Part shown: one piece after another, positions 33,463 to 46,270 of the stretch
Layout: every line of letters begins with the position of its first letter
How positions within the stretch are numbered: position 1 is the first letter of the stretch
NCBI GenBank assembly: GCA_014529385.2
Contig: CM043960.1
Span: forward strand, 76,035,910-76,099,909
Direction: 5' to 3'
DNA length: 64,000 nt
Origin: Adiantum capillus-veneris
Lineage: Eukaryota > Streptophyta > Polypodiopsida > Polypodiales > Pteridaceae
The notes under the pieces: model-generated
Told to the model about the DNA's origin: nothing
The model's input: only the letters and a program-made list of their open reading frames with translations
Databases searched by the model: none
Position numbers and translations under genes: made by a program

Positions 33463-36400
33463 GATTGTATAGGAGGAGCTCACTGCCGAGAGCATTGGTG
33501 CATCGGTGAGTAGGTGGCCATTCGAGCTCACCACTAGAGCTTGGTGCAGGTGACATCACTCGAATTTGGAGCATATTGGAGTGGAGAAACATTAGGTTAT
33601 CTTTATTCCATCACATAGTGAGTATAGAAGCAAATATGAGCTTGCATTTGGTTTACAAGAGCATTTGAGAGTGTATGTGCATAAAGATTTGCAGAATAAG
33701 TTTCAATCTATTTTTGAAAATCTATTTTGCCTTGTGTAAAGAGCTCATTTTGGCAAGTTTCATGAGATACGAATTGATTTTTTGAGGGCTACAATATTGT
33801 AAAAGAAAGCATATTTGAATTCCTCATCGATTTTATTGTAGATTGTTCAGATGTCCTGCAGTTGTTGGTACGCAGCGGCATATTTTTTGTAGCTCATATT
33901 TCTCCCACTTCGGTTTTTCATTCTCGTTTTGTCTTTTTGTGCTCTTCAACTTTGTAGAAGGAAGTTTTTGCACATTTTGAGCAGATTCAGGAAATATTTT
34001 CATCAAACTGTAGTATGGTCTACTTTTGTAGGTTCCCTAACAGTCAACACATAGAGCTCTCGGCATCGAAATGCACGATCGACATCAGACCTCAAGCAAG
34101 GGAGAGAGCAGATTTTTGGGCTCTCCAATGACACTTCCACCTATAGCAATGAAAGATGGCAATGACTTTGTCATCGACTTCCCTCGGCATCGCGGCCCTT
34201 TTGGGCCTACCATAGACACACACCTACAAATTGATGACATTCTGATTTACACTCATAGTGAGTGATTTTTGGAGCAAGAGTGTACTTTTTAGCTCTCCTT
34301 GTGGTCTCTTGAGAGACCAATTTCTGGTTGAAGCGTATTAACATCGATAGCACAAGTAGAGATCTATAGGTTTTTGCTCACAAGAAGCATTGGTTTATGC
34401 ATCGCATGCACTAGTTTACATGTATGCTATCTTTGGTTTTGTTAGTGCATAGCCATTCTCGGCTACTTAGTGGCCAACGAAAATTCCAACCAAGGTTTTT
34501 TGCTCATAGGTTTGCATTTTTTTAGTGTGGATTATGATGCACAAGTCATGTGCTCATTTACGGGTGTGTGGCTTATTTCAAATAGTTTTATGCACAAATT
34601 TTTGCGACTTATGATCACGTATGCCATATACAAATACAGGTGAGCTAGTTGCAGATCATAGGTTGTAGATTCACAGGTATACTCATTTTGTATAGGGTAT
34701 TTTTTTGGAGGGCTCCTTGTGCAAAAGTGAGATCATTTTTCCATAGCTTTGGTAGCTGATGTATGCCCACAAGTGGTCTTTTTGTTGACACACTTATTTT
34801 TAGCTTTATGGTTTATGTGCTTTATTATATCCAACAATTTGTTTTTCTTTTCTCCATCACGTTTGAAAAGTGTTTGGTCATGCTTTTTGGCTTGATGTAT
34901 GGCACATGTGGATGAGAGATTATCTCTGATTCTTGTATAGCTTAGTTGGCTTCACAGGTTTTGTGTATGCCTGATTATTGGTGAGATTTTTTAAGAATTT
35001 ACTCAAATTATATAAGAAACTTTGTATGTTTTTTCCCAGATTCTTACCGTGCTTTATGCGTATCTGCAGTAGTCAAGTGTGACTCCTATTTTGACAATGA
35101 TTGAGTTTGACTCTCACTTTTGACAGGTGGTGGCAGATTGGTGTTCTTGTATCCACTCTCATAGGAGTGAGATTTATGTATGCTTGTAGTGGCTACAAGT
35201 TATAGGTAGTCACAGGTTTTGGTTCTACAAGTTACAGGTACAATTTATACACAGTTTTCAAATTTTGCACATAAATTTGTGGGATGTGTATTGAGCATCT
35301 ACTTATGCATATGGTTATGCATTTTATGCCCTTGTGAGAGCTATTTATCCAAGTTTCAGTGCTCCTTGCTTATAGTGATACTGATTGTGTTTGCATTATC
35401 CCTTTGCACTTGCTTATGCGTGGTTTTTCATTGGTTTAGCAAAGGGTTTTGGACACTGCTTTTGTACATCTTTTGGTAGACCTACATTGAGCTATAGGTT
35501 GTATGTGTGAGCATCGGATTGATGCATTGATCATGGTTATGATTGTATAGTGGTCGAGGTGATCTCCCACTTTGGCATCTTTGATGCGGTTTATGGTTGA
35601 GATTTTGCTAGATTTATAGGGAAGACTCTGTCAATTTTTTCTCGGGATTTCTTGTTATATATATTTTTTATGTATATGCGGATTTACGTTTCTTGACATC
35701 TATTTATACTAGATATGTTTGATGTTCTAGAGTCTGTCAAGATGACTCATGAGAGATGGAGATCTCGTTCATGTTGATACTTGCGCTGTTGGCATTGTGG
35801 TCACACAATGCACATTAGGCATTGTTGCTTTTGATGCGTGAGGCAATGACAACGATGTATACAAGATGAAGAGACGATTTTGAGACATGCAAGAGATGCG
35901 GCTTCATATGTCAACGATGGTGATGTCACGTTTACCTCTAGTGTTCTTTAAGCTTATACATCTAGCACATTTGATATTTCTTTCCATTGATTGCCAGATG
36001 AGGATGTAGTCTTCCACATCACACCATGTTGTGAGTGGTTTAGCACTTTCTCTAGTGGGGGTCTTGGTCAAGTGCACTTGACCGATGGTTCAACATTTGA
36101 CATTGGAGAAGTAGGAGATGTATGTATGTCATTGCCTAGTGGTGCATCATATACACTTTGAGACGTGTGTCATGTTCCCCTAGCTGAGACATAGCTTGAT
36201 CTCAATCACGATGACCAGATTGTGGGTGACAGATACTGCTTAAAGATCAATCTTTCCAAATGCATTGCGGATAATTAGTGATTGCACGAGAGCCATGAGT
36301 GGCTTGATCTACCCTATGCATGTATATGAGGTACAAGATGGTTTGGTCTTGATTGTGTTGCTGACATGTCAGTGAGAGACAAGACAAGTCTCTTTTGCAG

Positions 36401-36979
36401 ATCTCTAGATTGCTAAGCACAACATGTCCGTTACAATGGATTTAGAGCGGGCGTGCTTTGGCGAGACACATCAAATTTACTCTCTTAGGATAGAGACGCC
36501 TCCTATTATAGAGATGGATAATATGGAGTTTCTTGATATGCTCAAGCTAGAGGCGGATACGGTTATGTCAGAACATGAGGATCCAAACCTATGGATGAGG
36601 GGGAGGTGTTCCTCCAAGAGTCAGAGTCGACACATCCATGTGTGACTAGTCCTAATGGTGATGATGCATTTGATGTAGATAGTGTTGAGGTGGCTAGGAT
36701 AGCCAGGGTTGCATAGCTTTTGTCAGTCTTTGAGAGTCTCATGAATGACCTTCTAGTGTCAAGAGCCAAGATAATAGCTACAGTGGGAGTGTTTGCTACT
36801 GGGGCTATTAGTTGAGCGATGATTGACACTACCACACATCGCTAAAGATTATAAGGTGGCATGCATGTACTTTGAGAGAGCCAGTGGATGTAGGTTGAGA
36901 GAGTCTCTCACCTACAATTTTATACACTAGGTCTTATAGTGGACCCACTTATCGACACACTCCCCTTTAAGTTGGAGGT
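33463..36979 (+). pseudogene. E: internal region with copia protease-like remnant
   Basis: Most of this 3.5 kb has no recognisable coding. At about 36000-36220, read across stops, there is FHITPCCEWFSTFSSG, then VHLTDGSTFDIGEVGDV, SYTL and DVCHVPLAE. This is the order of the copia protease and the following region (LPDGS, DVxHVP). The ORF 36424-36645 has no known domain. RT, RNase H and integrase motifs are not seen, so E is either non-autonomous or strongly eroded. Confidence 0.6.
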
Positions 36980-37180
36980 TGTTGGGATAAAGGCGGTGTG
37001 CTTTACCTAGGGCATCACACAATGTCTTGTTACCCACTTACTTTCCCTTTATTCTTGTACATATACAAGAATAAGGAGCTCTCTCAATCTTCTGCTTGAG
37101 TGGTTATCTCCACCCACACACAGTCTCCTTCTTCTCCTTCCTCTCTCTCACACCTATGAATCCACACACACGCTCTTTCA
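36980..37180 (+). repeat. E 3' LTR
   Basis: It is 201 bp, starting TGTTGGGATAAAGG and ending GCTCTTTCA. The preceding purine stretch AAGTTGGAGG fits a PPT. Confidence 0.8.
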
Positions 37181-37289
37181 CACATAAAGGGTGTAGACAC
37201 ACAATCCTCCCCTATACATAAAGAGTGTTGGTACACAAAAGAGTTCTTACAAATCACATTGAGATGGCCTTAGCACTTGGGCACATCAC

Positions 37290-37810
37290 CTCCTCAAGGA
37301 CAGTGTCTGAAGCTCTCACATGCATAACCTAGGGTCTAAACATTGGCAGACTGTGAAAAACTTTTACTACATGACTGGCACTATAGATCTTGGGTTGTAT
37401 TTGATTGGGGAGATCATTGTTTCCATGAAGTGCTCTTTTGGATTCATATTGGTTTGGTTGTCCTCAAGTGGGTTTTGGAAACTCATACATATTGTGGTTG
37501 AGCAAGAAGCAACCTACTATGACCACTTCTAAGTTGTGAAGCTGAGCATAGGGTAGCTTTCACAGCTAAGGTTGAGTGTGTTTTTCTCATACACCTTAAA
37601 GTTGATTTGTGGGTTGGTCTCCACTATTCTCAGTGATAGTTACTACATCGGTAGCTATTGGGGTTGAGTGTTCCATATTCGCACAAAGATCATTGAGGTG
37701 CGTCGTTATGTTAGGGAGACACTTTCTGTAGGAGAGAGGTCAGTCAACTTAACCCTACACATCTTTTCACAAAGTTATGCCTTGTGAGAAGTTCAAAGAT
37801 TTTTGCTGGA
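37290..37810 (+). pseudogene. Copia RT-RNase H end remnant flanking E
   Basis: Read in pieces, 37320-37400 gives GSKHWQTVKN, YMTGTIDLGLY, which matches the copia GSKHWxAxKRxLRYLxGTxDxGL motif. Near 37555-37600, FTAKVECVFLIHL corresponds to the STTEAEY region. Near 37690-37760, KDH/IEVRRYVRETLSVGEV-like sequence corresponds to the HIDxRxHFxR end of copia RNase H. Many stops are present. E seems to have inserted near this older copia copy. Confidence 0.65.
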
Positions 37811-38808
37811 CTTACTCTTTTGTGTGAATCGATAAGATTAGTGTCTCTAGCTCCCGTACAACCGAGTGATAGCTTATGTTTATCACATCACTCCCATATT
37901 TGTTACCATGATATGGTAGTGGTCTGTCAACACACTTGGGAATAAGATATATTTTTTTCTTTCACTGCATTAGCTTACCCCCCTCTCTTAAGTTTAGACT
38001 AGGAAATCGTTCTTGTTTTTTTGACCATTTCCTTTGCAACGATCTAGGTTGGATGCATAAGAAGAAAAGCACAAACTACATAGTATTTATTGTATTATGA
38101 TATTTTCACTCGTTGGTATACACCTCACATCCCTAGAGCATTAAATTTTTTGTACGTACACATTAAGTTAAGTGACATAACGTCCTGCATTGTGTGCCCT
38201 TGAGAGTTTCCTTATTCTCCAAGCTTTGTACGTGTATTTTGCAGCTCAACATTCATCAGATCTCAAGCCTAAAGATGCTAATTTTCATAAATTAAACTCC
38301 CATGCATAAATCTACTCATTTAAGTACAAATCATTGAAGAGGAGAATTTGTTGTCTTTTAAATAAAAAGAGAGTCAAATAGAATTGAGAAAATACATAAT
38401 GTTTGAATACTATTTTAGAAACAAAAAGGGTCACAACGGCTTTCAAAAACAATAAGAAAGTGATAAAATTGTTAGGTTGAATTGAACTGGTATCAGTGTT
38501 TGAAAAAGGATTGCCTCAGCTTAGTCTTGAGACGATCGAAAATCGAGACTAGCTAGCTGCAAACCATGGTAAACGAAAGAAAAACCGATGAAATATGTGA
38601 AACAGTCGTCCAAAAATTCTGCAAATCTCAAAAAATTTATTAGTATTTCCGATTTTCTTCTTTGTGAGGAGGAAGCTCGATCAGCAATTGCTTAATAAAA
38701 GAGACTTTCTAGAATGTTAACAATGACTAGAATCCAGCTATAAAATGCAAGAAATGTAAAGCCATGTCAAGTTGTGAAATGAAAAGGTGAAACAAAAAGA
38801 ATTAATGA

Positions 38809-38846
<38 letters not shown>

Positions 38847-39373
38847 CTTATTAGAATTATGCAAGGTGAAGCTTCACTTTAGCATTCTAAAACAATAGAA
38901 TGCAAAAAAAGTAAAGAAATATCGGGATGTGAAATGAAAGGTAACTCTTCATCAGGCACTGAAAACAATGAAAGTCTCCCTAACCCAACACAACACTAAG
39001 GGTTTCTTTTAGAAAGCCAAAAATGTCTCTAGCTTGGATCCTAACGAGGGAATGAATACAAAATAATACTGATGATCAACGATTTAAAGCTTGATAGATA
39101 GCTTTTCCATGAGTTATAAGGGAGAGGAAAGTGCACTATGCCCATAAGATATTTTTGTGGCTATGGATACGTTACTTCAAGAGGGTACACTATTCCCATG
39201 TCTTGGGTTGCTTATAAGTCAAAAAATGATCCAACATACCTTGGCATTCAAGTATTCCACCGACCACTTTTAGCATAGCCATTTAAAAGAATAAAAATCG
39301 TTGGGGGGACTGATTCAGCCTACTAATAACTTTAGTACACGTCCCACACAATTGATGTTTAATTGCAAAGGTG
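37811..39373. other. Non-coding region with (GT)n tract
   Basis: No gene is recognisable. A GT run of about 36 bp lies at 38809-38844. The rest is AT-rich and may include the LTR of the copia remnant, but no second copy is present. Confidence 0.5.
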
Positions 39374-39389
39374 AAATTTTTATATACTC

Positions 39390-39688
39390 TTGCTGAGTCA
39401 ATTTTGTTACAAGCCCTCCACGTATTTGGGGAACCCACTCTCCTTGCGAGTCAGTCATAGAGGGACTCTCCAAAGAGAAGATTTGTTTAGAATTTGGAAA
39501 ATTCTTTCTTGGTTCTCCAATGGCTACTTCTTGATAAGAATGCAGAGAGAGAATTTCTCTCTTATTTGCAAGAGTTGTCTACCTTGCTGTTGGAGAACAA
39601 CTTCTCTTCATGTGGAGTCTCAACCAAAATTCTCCAACGAGATTGTTTCTTCTCGAGATACCTGAAACAAGCTCACAAGAAGTTTTAG
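39390..39688 (+). other. Unrecognised overlapping ORFs beside the palindromes
   Basis: Two overlapping frames (39390-39665 and 39494-39688) are open for 91 and 64 codons. The second reads with a plausible residue mix (EREFLSYLQELSTLLLENN). I recognise no family. It could be a fragment of a host exon or of a transposon gene, or chance. It ends at the start of the inverted repeat. Confidence 0.2.
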
Positions 39689-40450
39689 ACAAATTCTCAC
39701 AATAATTCCCACATTGTGACTTACCTTAACATCATGAGTTTTTGTGACGGAGGCACCGCATTCCTAGCTAGGTATGATTGGGGGCAGGGGATCGCTAGCC
39801 CGATGGGGGGGCCGGTGGTCCCCTGCCCCCAATCGTACCTAGCTAGGTATGCGGTGCCTCTCGAGCAGAAGCTCATGATGTTATGCATGGTATGAAAAAC
39901 ACTGAAAAAGACTCCATTTTCCTACATGAGAATATTTCTAAATCTTCTTGTGAAGGATCTTGGGTCTTCCTCCCCACACATTTCCTTCTCTAAGAATCAA
40001 ATCCTTTGAATTAGTTATTCCTCCTAGGAGTAATTAATATTACTCTTTCGGTTCATAAGACTACTCAACTTCGCTCATCAAATCCTCCCAAGTTTCTTTG
40101 TTGTGCGGCCAGCTCTCATAAAATATCTCCCTCATGCTTGGTATGCAAGTGCAGCTGAATGACCCCTCTCTTTCCTATCAGAAGAAGATTTAGAAATTTT
40201 CTCATGCAGGAAAAGGGAGTCTTTTACAATGTTTTTTCATACAATGCACAACATCATGAGCTTCTGTTCGAGAGGCACCGCATATCGAGCTAGGTACAAT
40301 TGGGGGTAGGGGACCGCCGGCCCCTCCACCGGGCCCCTGCCCCCAATCATACCTAGCTAGGTATGCCATGCCTCTCGAGCCGAAGCTTATGATGTTGAGG
40401 TAAGTCACAATGTGGGAATTATTGTGAGAATTTGTCTAGAACTTCTTGTG
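39674..40450. repeat. Compound palindrome: inverted repeat whose arms each hold a hairpin
   Basis: The left arm (39674-39950) is matched in reverse complement by the right arm (40181-40450), from CACAAGAAGTT and CTCACAATAATTCCCACATT to TTTCTAAATCTTCTT. The spacer is 230 bp. Each arm contains its own near-perfect hairpin, 39728-39882 and 40250-40396. The hairpin arms run from AACATCATGAG through GAGGCACCGCAT and CCTAGCTAGGTA to a GGGGGCAGGGG core. These inner units look like palindromic MITEs of about 150 bp with TIRs of about 60 bp. No coding sequence is present. Confidence 0.85.
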
Positions 40451-41394
40451 TATCCTACATGCAGCCAAGGTGGGCAGTCATTTGTACTCTCTTTGCCTTT
40501 GCTCTCATATTCAACAAGCCAAGGTCAACATGGGGCTACAAGCACTAACACACACATAAAACACCTTTTTTTAATGGATGGCTATAGAAGCACAAGAGGC
40601 AATTAAGGCCTTGATTATCCATCTTTATTTCATGGAGAACCTTCTAGAGGCGATCAATCAGATGGCCCTCTTTACCCAGTCCTCGTTTGGCAATGCTATT
40701 ACTGAAGTACGAGCCTTCATCAAGAAGGTTATTATCCCCAACAGGGAAAGTGCAAATGGCCATGGTGGTAATTGGGCTTGAGGTGATAACCACATGCAAC
40801 ATTTTTGTGCCCACCAATATGCCCCACAATGCTTTGGAACACCATATAATCCTATGACAAGGCAAGCTCCTTCACTAGCAGACTTTATAGCAAGTTGTTA
40901 TACCCCAATGCCCATTAATTACCCCCAACTTTCCTAATAAGATTTCCCAACCCTTTTTACCCACGCCAGGATTTTAATGATGCCTGTATTCCTAGTGCTA
41001 AATCCCTATTGTATAATTGATGCAGACCCATGAGATGTGCATGGATGCCTAGTATCGATAACTACTAGTAGAGAACCCACGGGTAAGATTGTTTGCCTAC
41101 ATTACTATAACCATGCCTTAAACATTAAATTACTAAAAGTTTTTTTTGGGATTAAAAAGGAAACATAAAAGGACTACCTCTCTATGAGATAATCTCTTGT
41201 TTAGATCATCTTTTGCACTGTCACGTAAGGTGCTACTTTGTAATGCAAAGTATGTCTTCTGTTCTAAAATACCTTTGTCTTGTCATTGCTCTCCTAACAA
41301 GGGGCTTAACCATATTCCTTCCCAAGCTCTAGATGACGCAATGGGTATCCAAGAACTAACTAGAACTTTTGACCTTAATTATCGTTGAAGGATA
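40451..41394. other. No recognised gene; one short ORF
   Basis: The + frame 40578-40781 (67 codons) encodes EAIKALIIHLYFMENLLEAINQ-like helical sequence and could be a gag fragment, but no motif supports this. Nothing else is recognised. Confidence 0.25.
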
Positions 41395-41494
41395 TGTGGC
41401 GTCATAAAATCTAATATCTAACCAACCCAAATGATTTTCTCAAAGTTAAAGGGGTTCAAATGAGAGATGGTATGTTAAAGAGCAATGCTACCTA

Positions 41495-41830
41495 ATGGAG
41501 CTTAAAGACCTTAGGGTTAGCTTCATTAAAGACTTCCAAAAGTTAGTGTTAAAAATTCCTTTGACTTTAGGCAACTTACGGTTGGCCTTGAGGTTTATTC
41601 CTATCAAAAAGACTATTAAGGCACACCAAATGGCAACCCTCTTCATATCTCCGATTTTTGAACACCATGGAGTACCAATATCCATTGTGTCATATAGAGA
41701 TACTAGAATGACCAGTAATTTTTGGAAAGGTCTCTTTGAAAACCTAGGTACTAGATTGAATTTCTCTACGGCCTATCACCCACAAACGGATGACCAAAGT
41801 GAGATAACCAATCTTACGATAATCTACTAA
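41495..41830 (+). pseudogene. D2: LTR-integrase chimeric ORF
   Basis: The first third of this frame (MELKDLRVSFIKDFQKL) is LTR sequence. From about residue 33 it becomes integrase: PIKKTIKAHQMATLF, a second-Asp region reading IVSYRDTRM where SDRDTRM is normal, then YHPQTDDQSEI with the catalytic Glu. The catalytic Asp is replaced by Tyr. The fusion is a product of the internal deletion and is unlikely to be a functional protein. Confidence 0.8.
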
Positions 41831-42828
41831 AGACTTATGTTACAGAAGTAGATTAACACTCACAATGGGAGAAGTACTTACCCCTTATAGAGTATGCATA
41901 CAATAATACTGTCCATACTACTACGAGAAAAGCACCTTTTGAGATCATAGTGGGAAGACCTAAAAGTCCCTTGCTACTTAAAGTACATGGAAAGATCTTC
42001 GTTGTTGCTCATGAGTATAGCCGTGACCTACAAGAATCTTTTCAAAAGGTTAAGGAGGCTATATCCATCTCTCAACAAAGGTAAAAAGATGTTGCTGACA
42101 AGCACAGAAGGGCCTTAACATTCAAAGAAAATGATTGGGTCTTACTTAAGTTTCCCAAGGCTTGATTGAAGCAAACGACGAGCAAAAGTTCTACGGGCCA
42201 TCAAAAGTATTATGCTAAACTAACAAAAAGATATTATGGTCCTTTTCAAGTCTTTTTATTGAAGACCCTCCAAAAATTTGAAGACCAAAAAAAGGTGCTA
42301 CAAACCAAAGCTATCCTTCAGCATGAAAACAAGGTACTACGACATGGTAAGATTATTTGACAGTATCTTATTAAGTTCAAAAATTACCCTTTGGAAGAAG
42401 CTAGATGGATGCAAGGAATACAGCTTAAGGATAGTATGAACCTTGTCAATGCTTACAATGCTACACTAGAGTAAGCAAATGCAAATGTTTTGTAAATGAA
42501 CAATGTTTTTGTCTTATAAAACTAATCCTCTTTTGTGCACAAATTTAAATAGTATGCATGCTTAGAATCATGTTTGTGATGACGACATCACTCAAAAACC
42601 AAGTAGAATTTGTCACTCTACTTTGGGAGTATGATATGGACTAAAGAGCAGACATGCTTGCGGCAACTACGTCTCCCAAGCACCAAATGGACTAGTCATC
42701 TATTTTGGAATAATGTCGTAGGGTGAAAAGGGATCCTTTACCCGCTAAGAACCGTAGACTAATGACTAAGACTTTATCTCTTCTACCTCATAAAGTCGAG
42801 GGCAACTATGATTTCAAGAGAGAGGTAA
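41831..42828 (+). pseudogene. D2: integrase C-terminal part, chromodomain, 3' UTR and PPT
   Basis: Across stops and frameshifts the sequence encodes EYAYNNTVHTTTRKAPFEI near 41890, a basic tail with VADKHRRAL-like residues, and a chromodomain-like block YLIKFKNYPLEEARWMQG at 42364-42417. About 340 bp of 3' UTR follows. The PPT TTCAAGAGAGAGGTAA ends at 42828, next to the 3' LTR. Confidence 0.82.
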
Positions 42829-44259
42829 TGTCTTAAAATCTAATATCTAACCAACCTAAATGATTTTCTCATATTAAACTGATCATTTAATGTGGGAGAA
42901 TAAATGGAAACAAGGTTTAGAATATAAACATGTGCTTATGGATCCGTCTCAACACGGGGCCAAGGTTTAAGGGGTCCAAATGAGAGATGGTCTGTTAAAG
43001 ACCAATGCTACCTAATGGAGCTTAAAAACCTTAGGGTTAGCTTTATTAAATACCTCCAAAAGTTAACGTTAGAAAGTCCTTTGACCTTAGGCAAACTAGG
43101 GTTGACCTTGAGGTGGGAATCCTACCCAAGCATGAGGTGCTTGTCATGCTTGCTAACTAAGGTGCTTAAGGTGTTTGCGGGAATCTTGCCCAAGCTCGAG
43201 GTGCTTCTCATGCTTAAATGATTAAGGTTCTTGAAGTGTTCAATTCAAACATGATCTCTCAAGAGGCATAAACAATTTTCATGCTTAAATGACTAAGGTG
43301 CTTAAATTGTTCAATTCAAACATGATATCTTAAGAAGCATAAAAGACAAGTGTTAAGATCCTCCCTATTTGGCCCTCGTGATTTGCTTGAATCCTATTGG
43401 ATAGGCTTTAAAGGGTTCCAATGACAATTTAGATTCATGAAAATAAATAATAAAGTTCTTTCTCTCAAAGAGAAAAAAGAGGACACATGTCCAAATGATT
43501 TAATTAAATAATAAGAGAGAGAGAGAGAGAGGTGGACCAAGCATGAGGGGGGGTATACACACACACACACACACTCATTGTGTGAAGTACAAAGTGCAAG
43601 AGCTCCATCTCCTTCTCCAAGCTTGTTGAGAAGTTGAGAGCCTACATCGACACCGTTGGCTATGGAATGCAAATACAACCAAGAGCCATGCTTCAATGCT
43701 TAAGCTTGCCATCTTCTTCATCTTCATTACTATGCTATTATGCTATGGTAAGCAACAAGAGTGATGATAAGTGAGGAACTATTTCTATCTCCTATGAATG
43801 ATTCTTCTTCCTCTTCCCTACCCTTATTCCCTGCTCGCTCTCTCCACCTTTGAAGGTGTTTGAGGCCTTGGGACTGAGGCTTGGGATAGTTAATGCTTTT
43901 TGCAAAGTTTTTGTTATTCTTGTGATTAATGAAGCTTTCCATCTTCATTGCATCACCTAAGTCACAAGGAACACAAATATTGTATTGTACCAAGTCTCTC
44001 TTGATGGGAGAATCTATAATACAAACGCCTTTTGGAGAGGGGACCGGCTCCAAGTAAATCCTGTCCTCAACTATTGTCATGTTCTCTAATGATCTCTCTT
44101 GCAAAAGTATTGTTCATGCCAAGTTAATTAAGTACTATGTTTATATTGATACCATCAATTAAGTTCACCCTCTATGTTCTCAACGTAATCTCATAAAAAT
44201 GCTCACTCTAATTATCTTAATTACAATTTCTGCAAAGTTCATAGGCCATTTCCATTACA
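42829..44259 (+). repeat. D2 3' LTR
   Basis: It starts TGTCTTAAAATC and ends TTCCATTACA. It is the reverse-orientation equivalent of the D LTRs. An (AC)n tract of about 18 bp at 43557-43574 sits where the D copies have long GT runs. The TSD copy TGTGG follows directly. Confidence 0.9.
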
Positions 44260-44264
44260 TGTGG

Positions 44265-45836
44265 TGTCTACCCCCACCACCACACTCATATCATGAATTT
44301 TTTCCATGAATGTTGTGCTAATTTTATCCAAAGAAAACGCTATAAATCACATCCTAATGATCTTGGAGCATGGAAATGAAGGCATTGAAAACACACTATT
44401 ACATCACCTGCCTCAAGAAGGCACCCAATAACATTGTCTTGACATTAAAAAAACTTTCTATCACAAGAGGCCCAATAGAGACTACACAGAAAGGACTTTC
44501 GGAAGTTGGAAACAATTATATATTCAAAATTGAAGAATGAGCTTGGCAAGCACCAAGGTTACAATGCTCTCTCTTTACCTTACCTCATGGCATCCTATAA
44601 GTACACAAAGATAGTTGTAGATGGATTATTTGTGGTTCTTCTTGTTACTATTCTGACATTTCCTTGCTCATGACTTGCATCTTAACAATCTATATTTCCC
44701 TCCTCAAAGAAAGGGCTAGAAAACTAAACCAAAAAACTACTGCTCTATTACAAGCTTCACATAAAAGTGTCGTGCATTGTTGAATCCATATATGAATGCT
44801 CTCTCAACCTACCCATGGAGGCACCCAAACCCACCCTACTTGCTACTACTGATACAAGCCTTTGATTTAGCATAGCCTTTGTTCATTTCCTTCAAGAATT
44901 TCCCCACCTATTGTGCCATAGGAATTTGGTCGTGCAAACCCTACAAGTCCGGTCTTTAAGCATCAAGTTGTTGCACTTAATACATGGCTCATAAACCCTA
45001 TGTTCATACAACAAAATGGTTTAGTTTTTAAAAAAATCAATGGCATACTAATGTGCCTAGCATGCTAACCTTTATGCTGCAATCTTTTCCTCCACTCATT
45101 GGAGTATGACTTTATCAAAGTGTTTGGATGCATTCTCTGGAAGGCAACTAATAACATCATTTAAGAACCCTTTCATGTACTTTGCTGATATTCTCTGGAT
45201 AGATATCCCATTGAAAAATGATGGTGGGTTCTTCCTCATCTACTCTCCTTTTCTACTTATTGAAGATGAGGAGGAGCCCATCATTATTTTTCTCCAAATG
45301 GAACTATCTCTTCTAGATGGAAAACAAGTCCAAAAACAAAAAACAAACAAAAAACTTCCTATAGCACCCATCAAGTACATACACAAGGGTGGAAATAGAC
45401 CCTGAAACTAGGCCCATAAAGATATTTTATAAAACCAATACTCTTTTGTAATCATGTTGCCATTTACACCTTAATAAATATTGTTTATAGAAATGGATTT
45501 GAAAGAGCCAAACTCTAGAGGATTATTAGGGGGCACGCAAGAAAATTTCTATCTTGTCCTCACGCCTTTGACCCAATTGCTACACTCCAAAGGGTGAAAA
45601 TTTGTGGGCATTGTTGGGGGGAATAGTGTCCCAATATATGGTAGGATGACCCTCAAACCTCCCTCTCTCATAAGTTTTTGAATGTGCATAGAAAAATCAC
45701 CCCTATGGACTATTACAACCTTGAAGAATTTTTACCCCAAGGTAAAACCTTTCCTCGACAAGTAAGGAAGGAAGGGCTCATCAAATCCAGTTCGAGATGC
45801 ATCTTCTTATGAAATAAGAGACTGAAAAAGTTCCCC
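44265..45836. other. Region without recognised gene
   Basis: An open frame of 99 codons (45106-45405, +) has no recognised domain, and neither does the minus strand near 44840-44980. The sequence may be an old transposon. Nothing firm can be said. Confidence 0.3.
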
Positions 45837-45845
45837 CACTACTAC

Positions 45846-46270
45846 CCTCAGGACTAAGTGGCACGGGCATGGGAGGGTGGGATCTACGGCGGGGGCATTG
45901 TGGGCCGTAGATCCCAAATGCGGGTACCCTAGATTACTTTGTAATCTAGGGTACTCGCATTTCGGAAGTAATCAAGGGTACCCCCCTTTTGGGGTGTCGG
46001 GTTTGAACCTAAGACCTCACGCATTAGAGGGGCCTACCCTAACCACTACGCCATGCATGCATTGTGAAACATGGGGGCCCTAATTTACTTAGAACATGTA
46101 AATTAGGGGCAGGAGCCGAAAGTAAATTAGGGTACCTTAGATTACTTTTTATTATAAAAAGTAATCTAAGGTACCCTAATTTACTTTTAGCGCCACCACT
46201 GAGATCTACGGCTCACAATGCCCCCGCCGTAGATCCCACCCTCCCATGCCTGTGCCACTTAGTCCTGAGG
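45846..46270. mobile_element. MULE-like MITE with 9-bp TSD
   Basis: Terminal inverted repeats of about 65 bp start CCTCAGGACTAAGTGGCAC and include GGGAGGGTGGGATCTACGG. A perfect 9-bp duplication CACTACTAC lies at 45837-45845 and 46271-46279. Nine-base TSDs with long TIRs are typical of Mutator-like elements. There is no coding capacity. Inside are three hairpins: 45917-45961, about 46075-46111, and 46122-46184 with 30-bp perfect arms and a 3-base loop. A tRNA-like module lies between the first and second. Confidence 0.88.
45991..46056 (-). ncRNA. tRNA-like (pol III promoter-like) module inside the MITE
   Basis: On minus the A-box position reads TGGCGTAGTGG, a full match to TRGYNNANNGG, in a GTGGTTAG context typical of tRNA D arms. 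About 33 bases downstream is GGTTCAAACCC, which fits the B box GGTTCRANNCC. A possible anticodon arm pairs CCTC with GAGG. Acceptor pairing is not convincing, so this is a tRNA-derived or SINE-like fragment rather than a tRNA gene. Confidence 0.6.

Larger units (their letters stand above)
41400..44259 (+). mobile_element. D2: internally deleted D-family element with perfect TSD
   Basis: A 5-bp duplication TGTGG lies at 41395-41399 and 44260-44264. The left end (41400) reads CGTCATAAAATC, the D-family LTR start with TG changed to CG. About 190 bp of LTR is joined directly to integrase near 41590, so the rest of the 5' LTR, PBS, gag, protease, RT and RNase H are gone. Integrase, chromodomain, PPT and a full 3' LTR (42829-44259) remain. 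The element is 2860 bp and plus-oriented. Confidence 0.9.

Noticed and set aside
45991-46056. Functional tRNA gene
   Set aside because: A and B boxes are present but the acceptor stem cannot be paired and the anticodon loop has an odd size.
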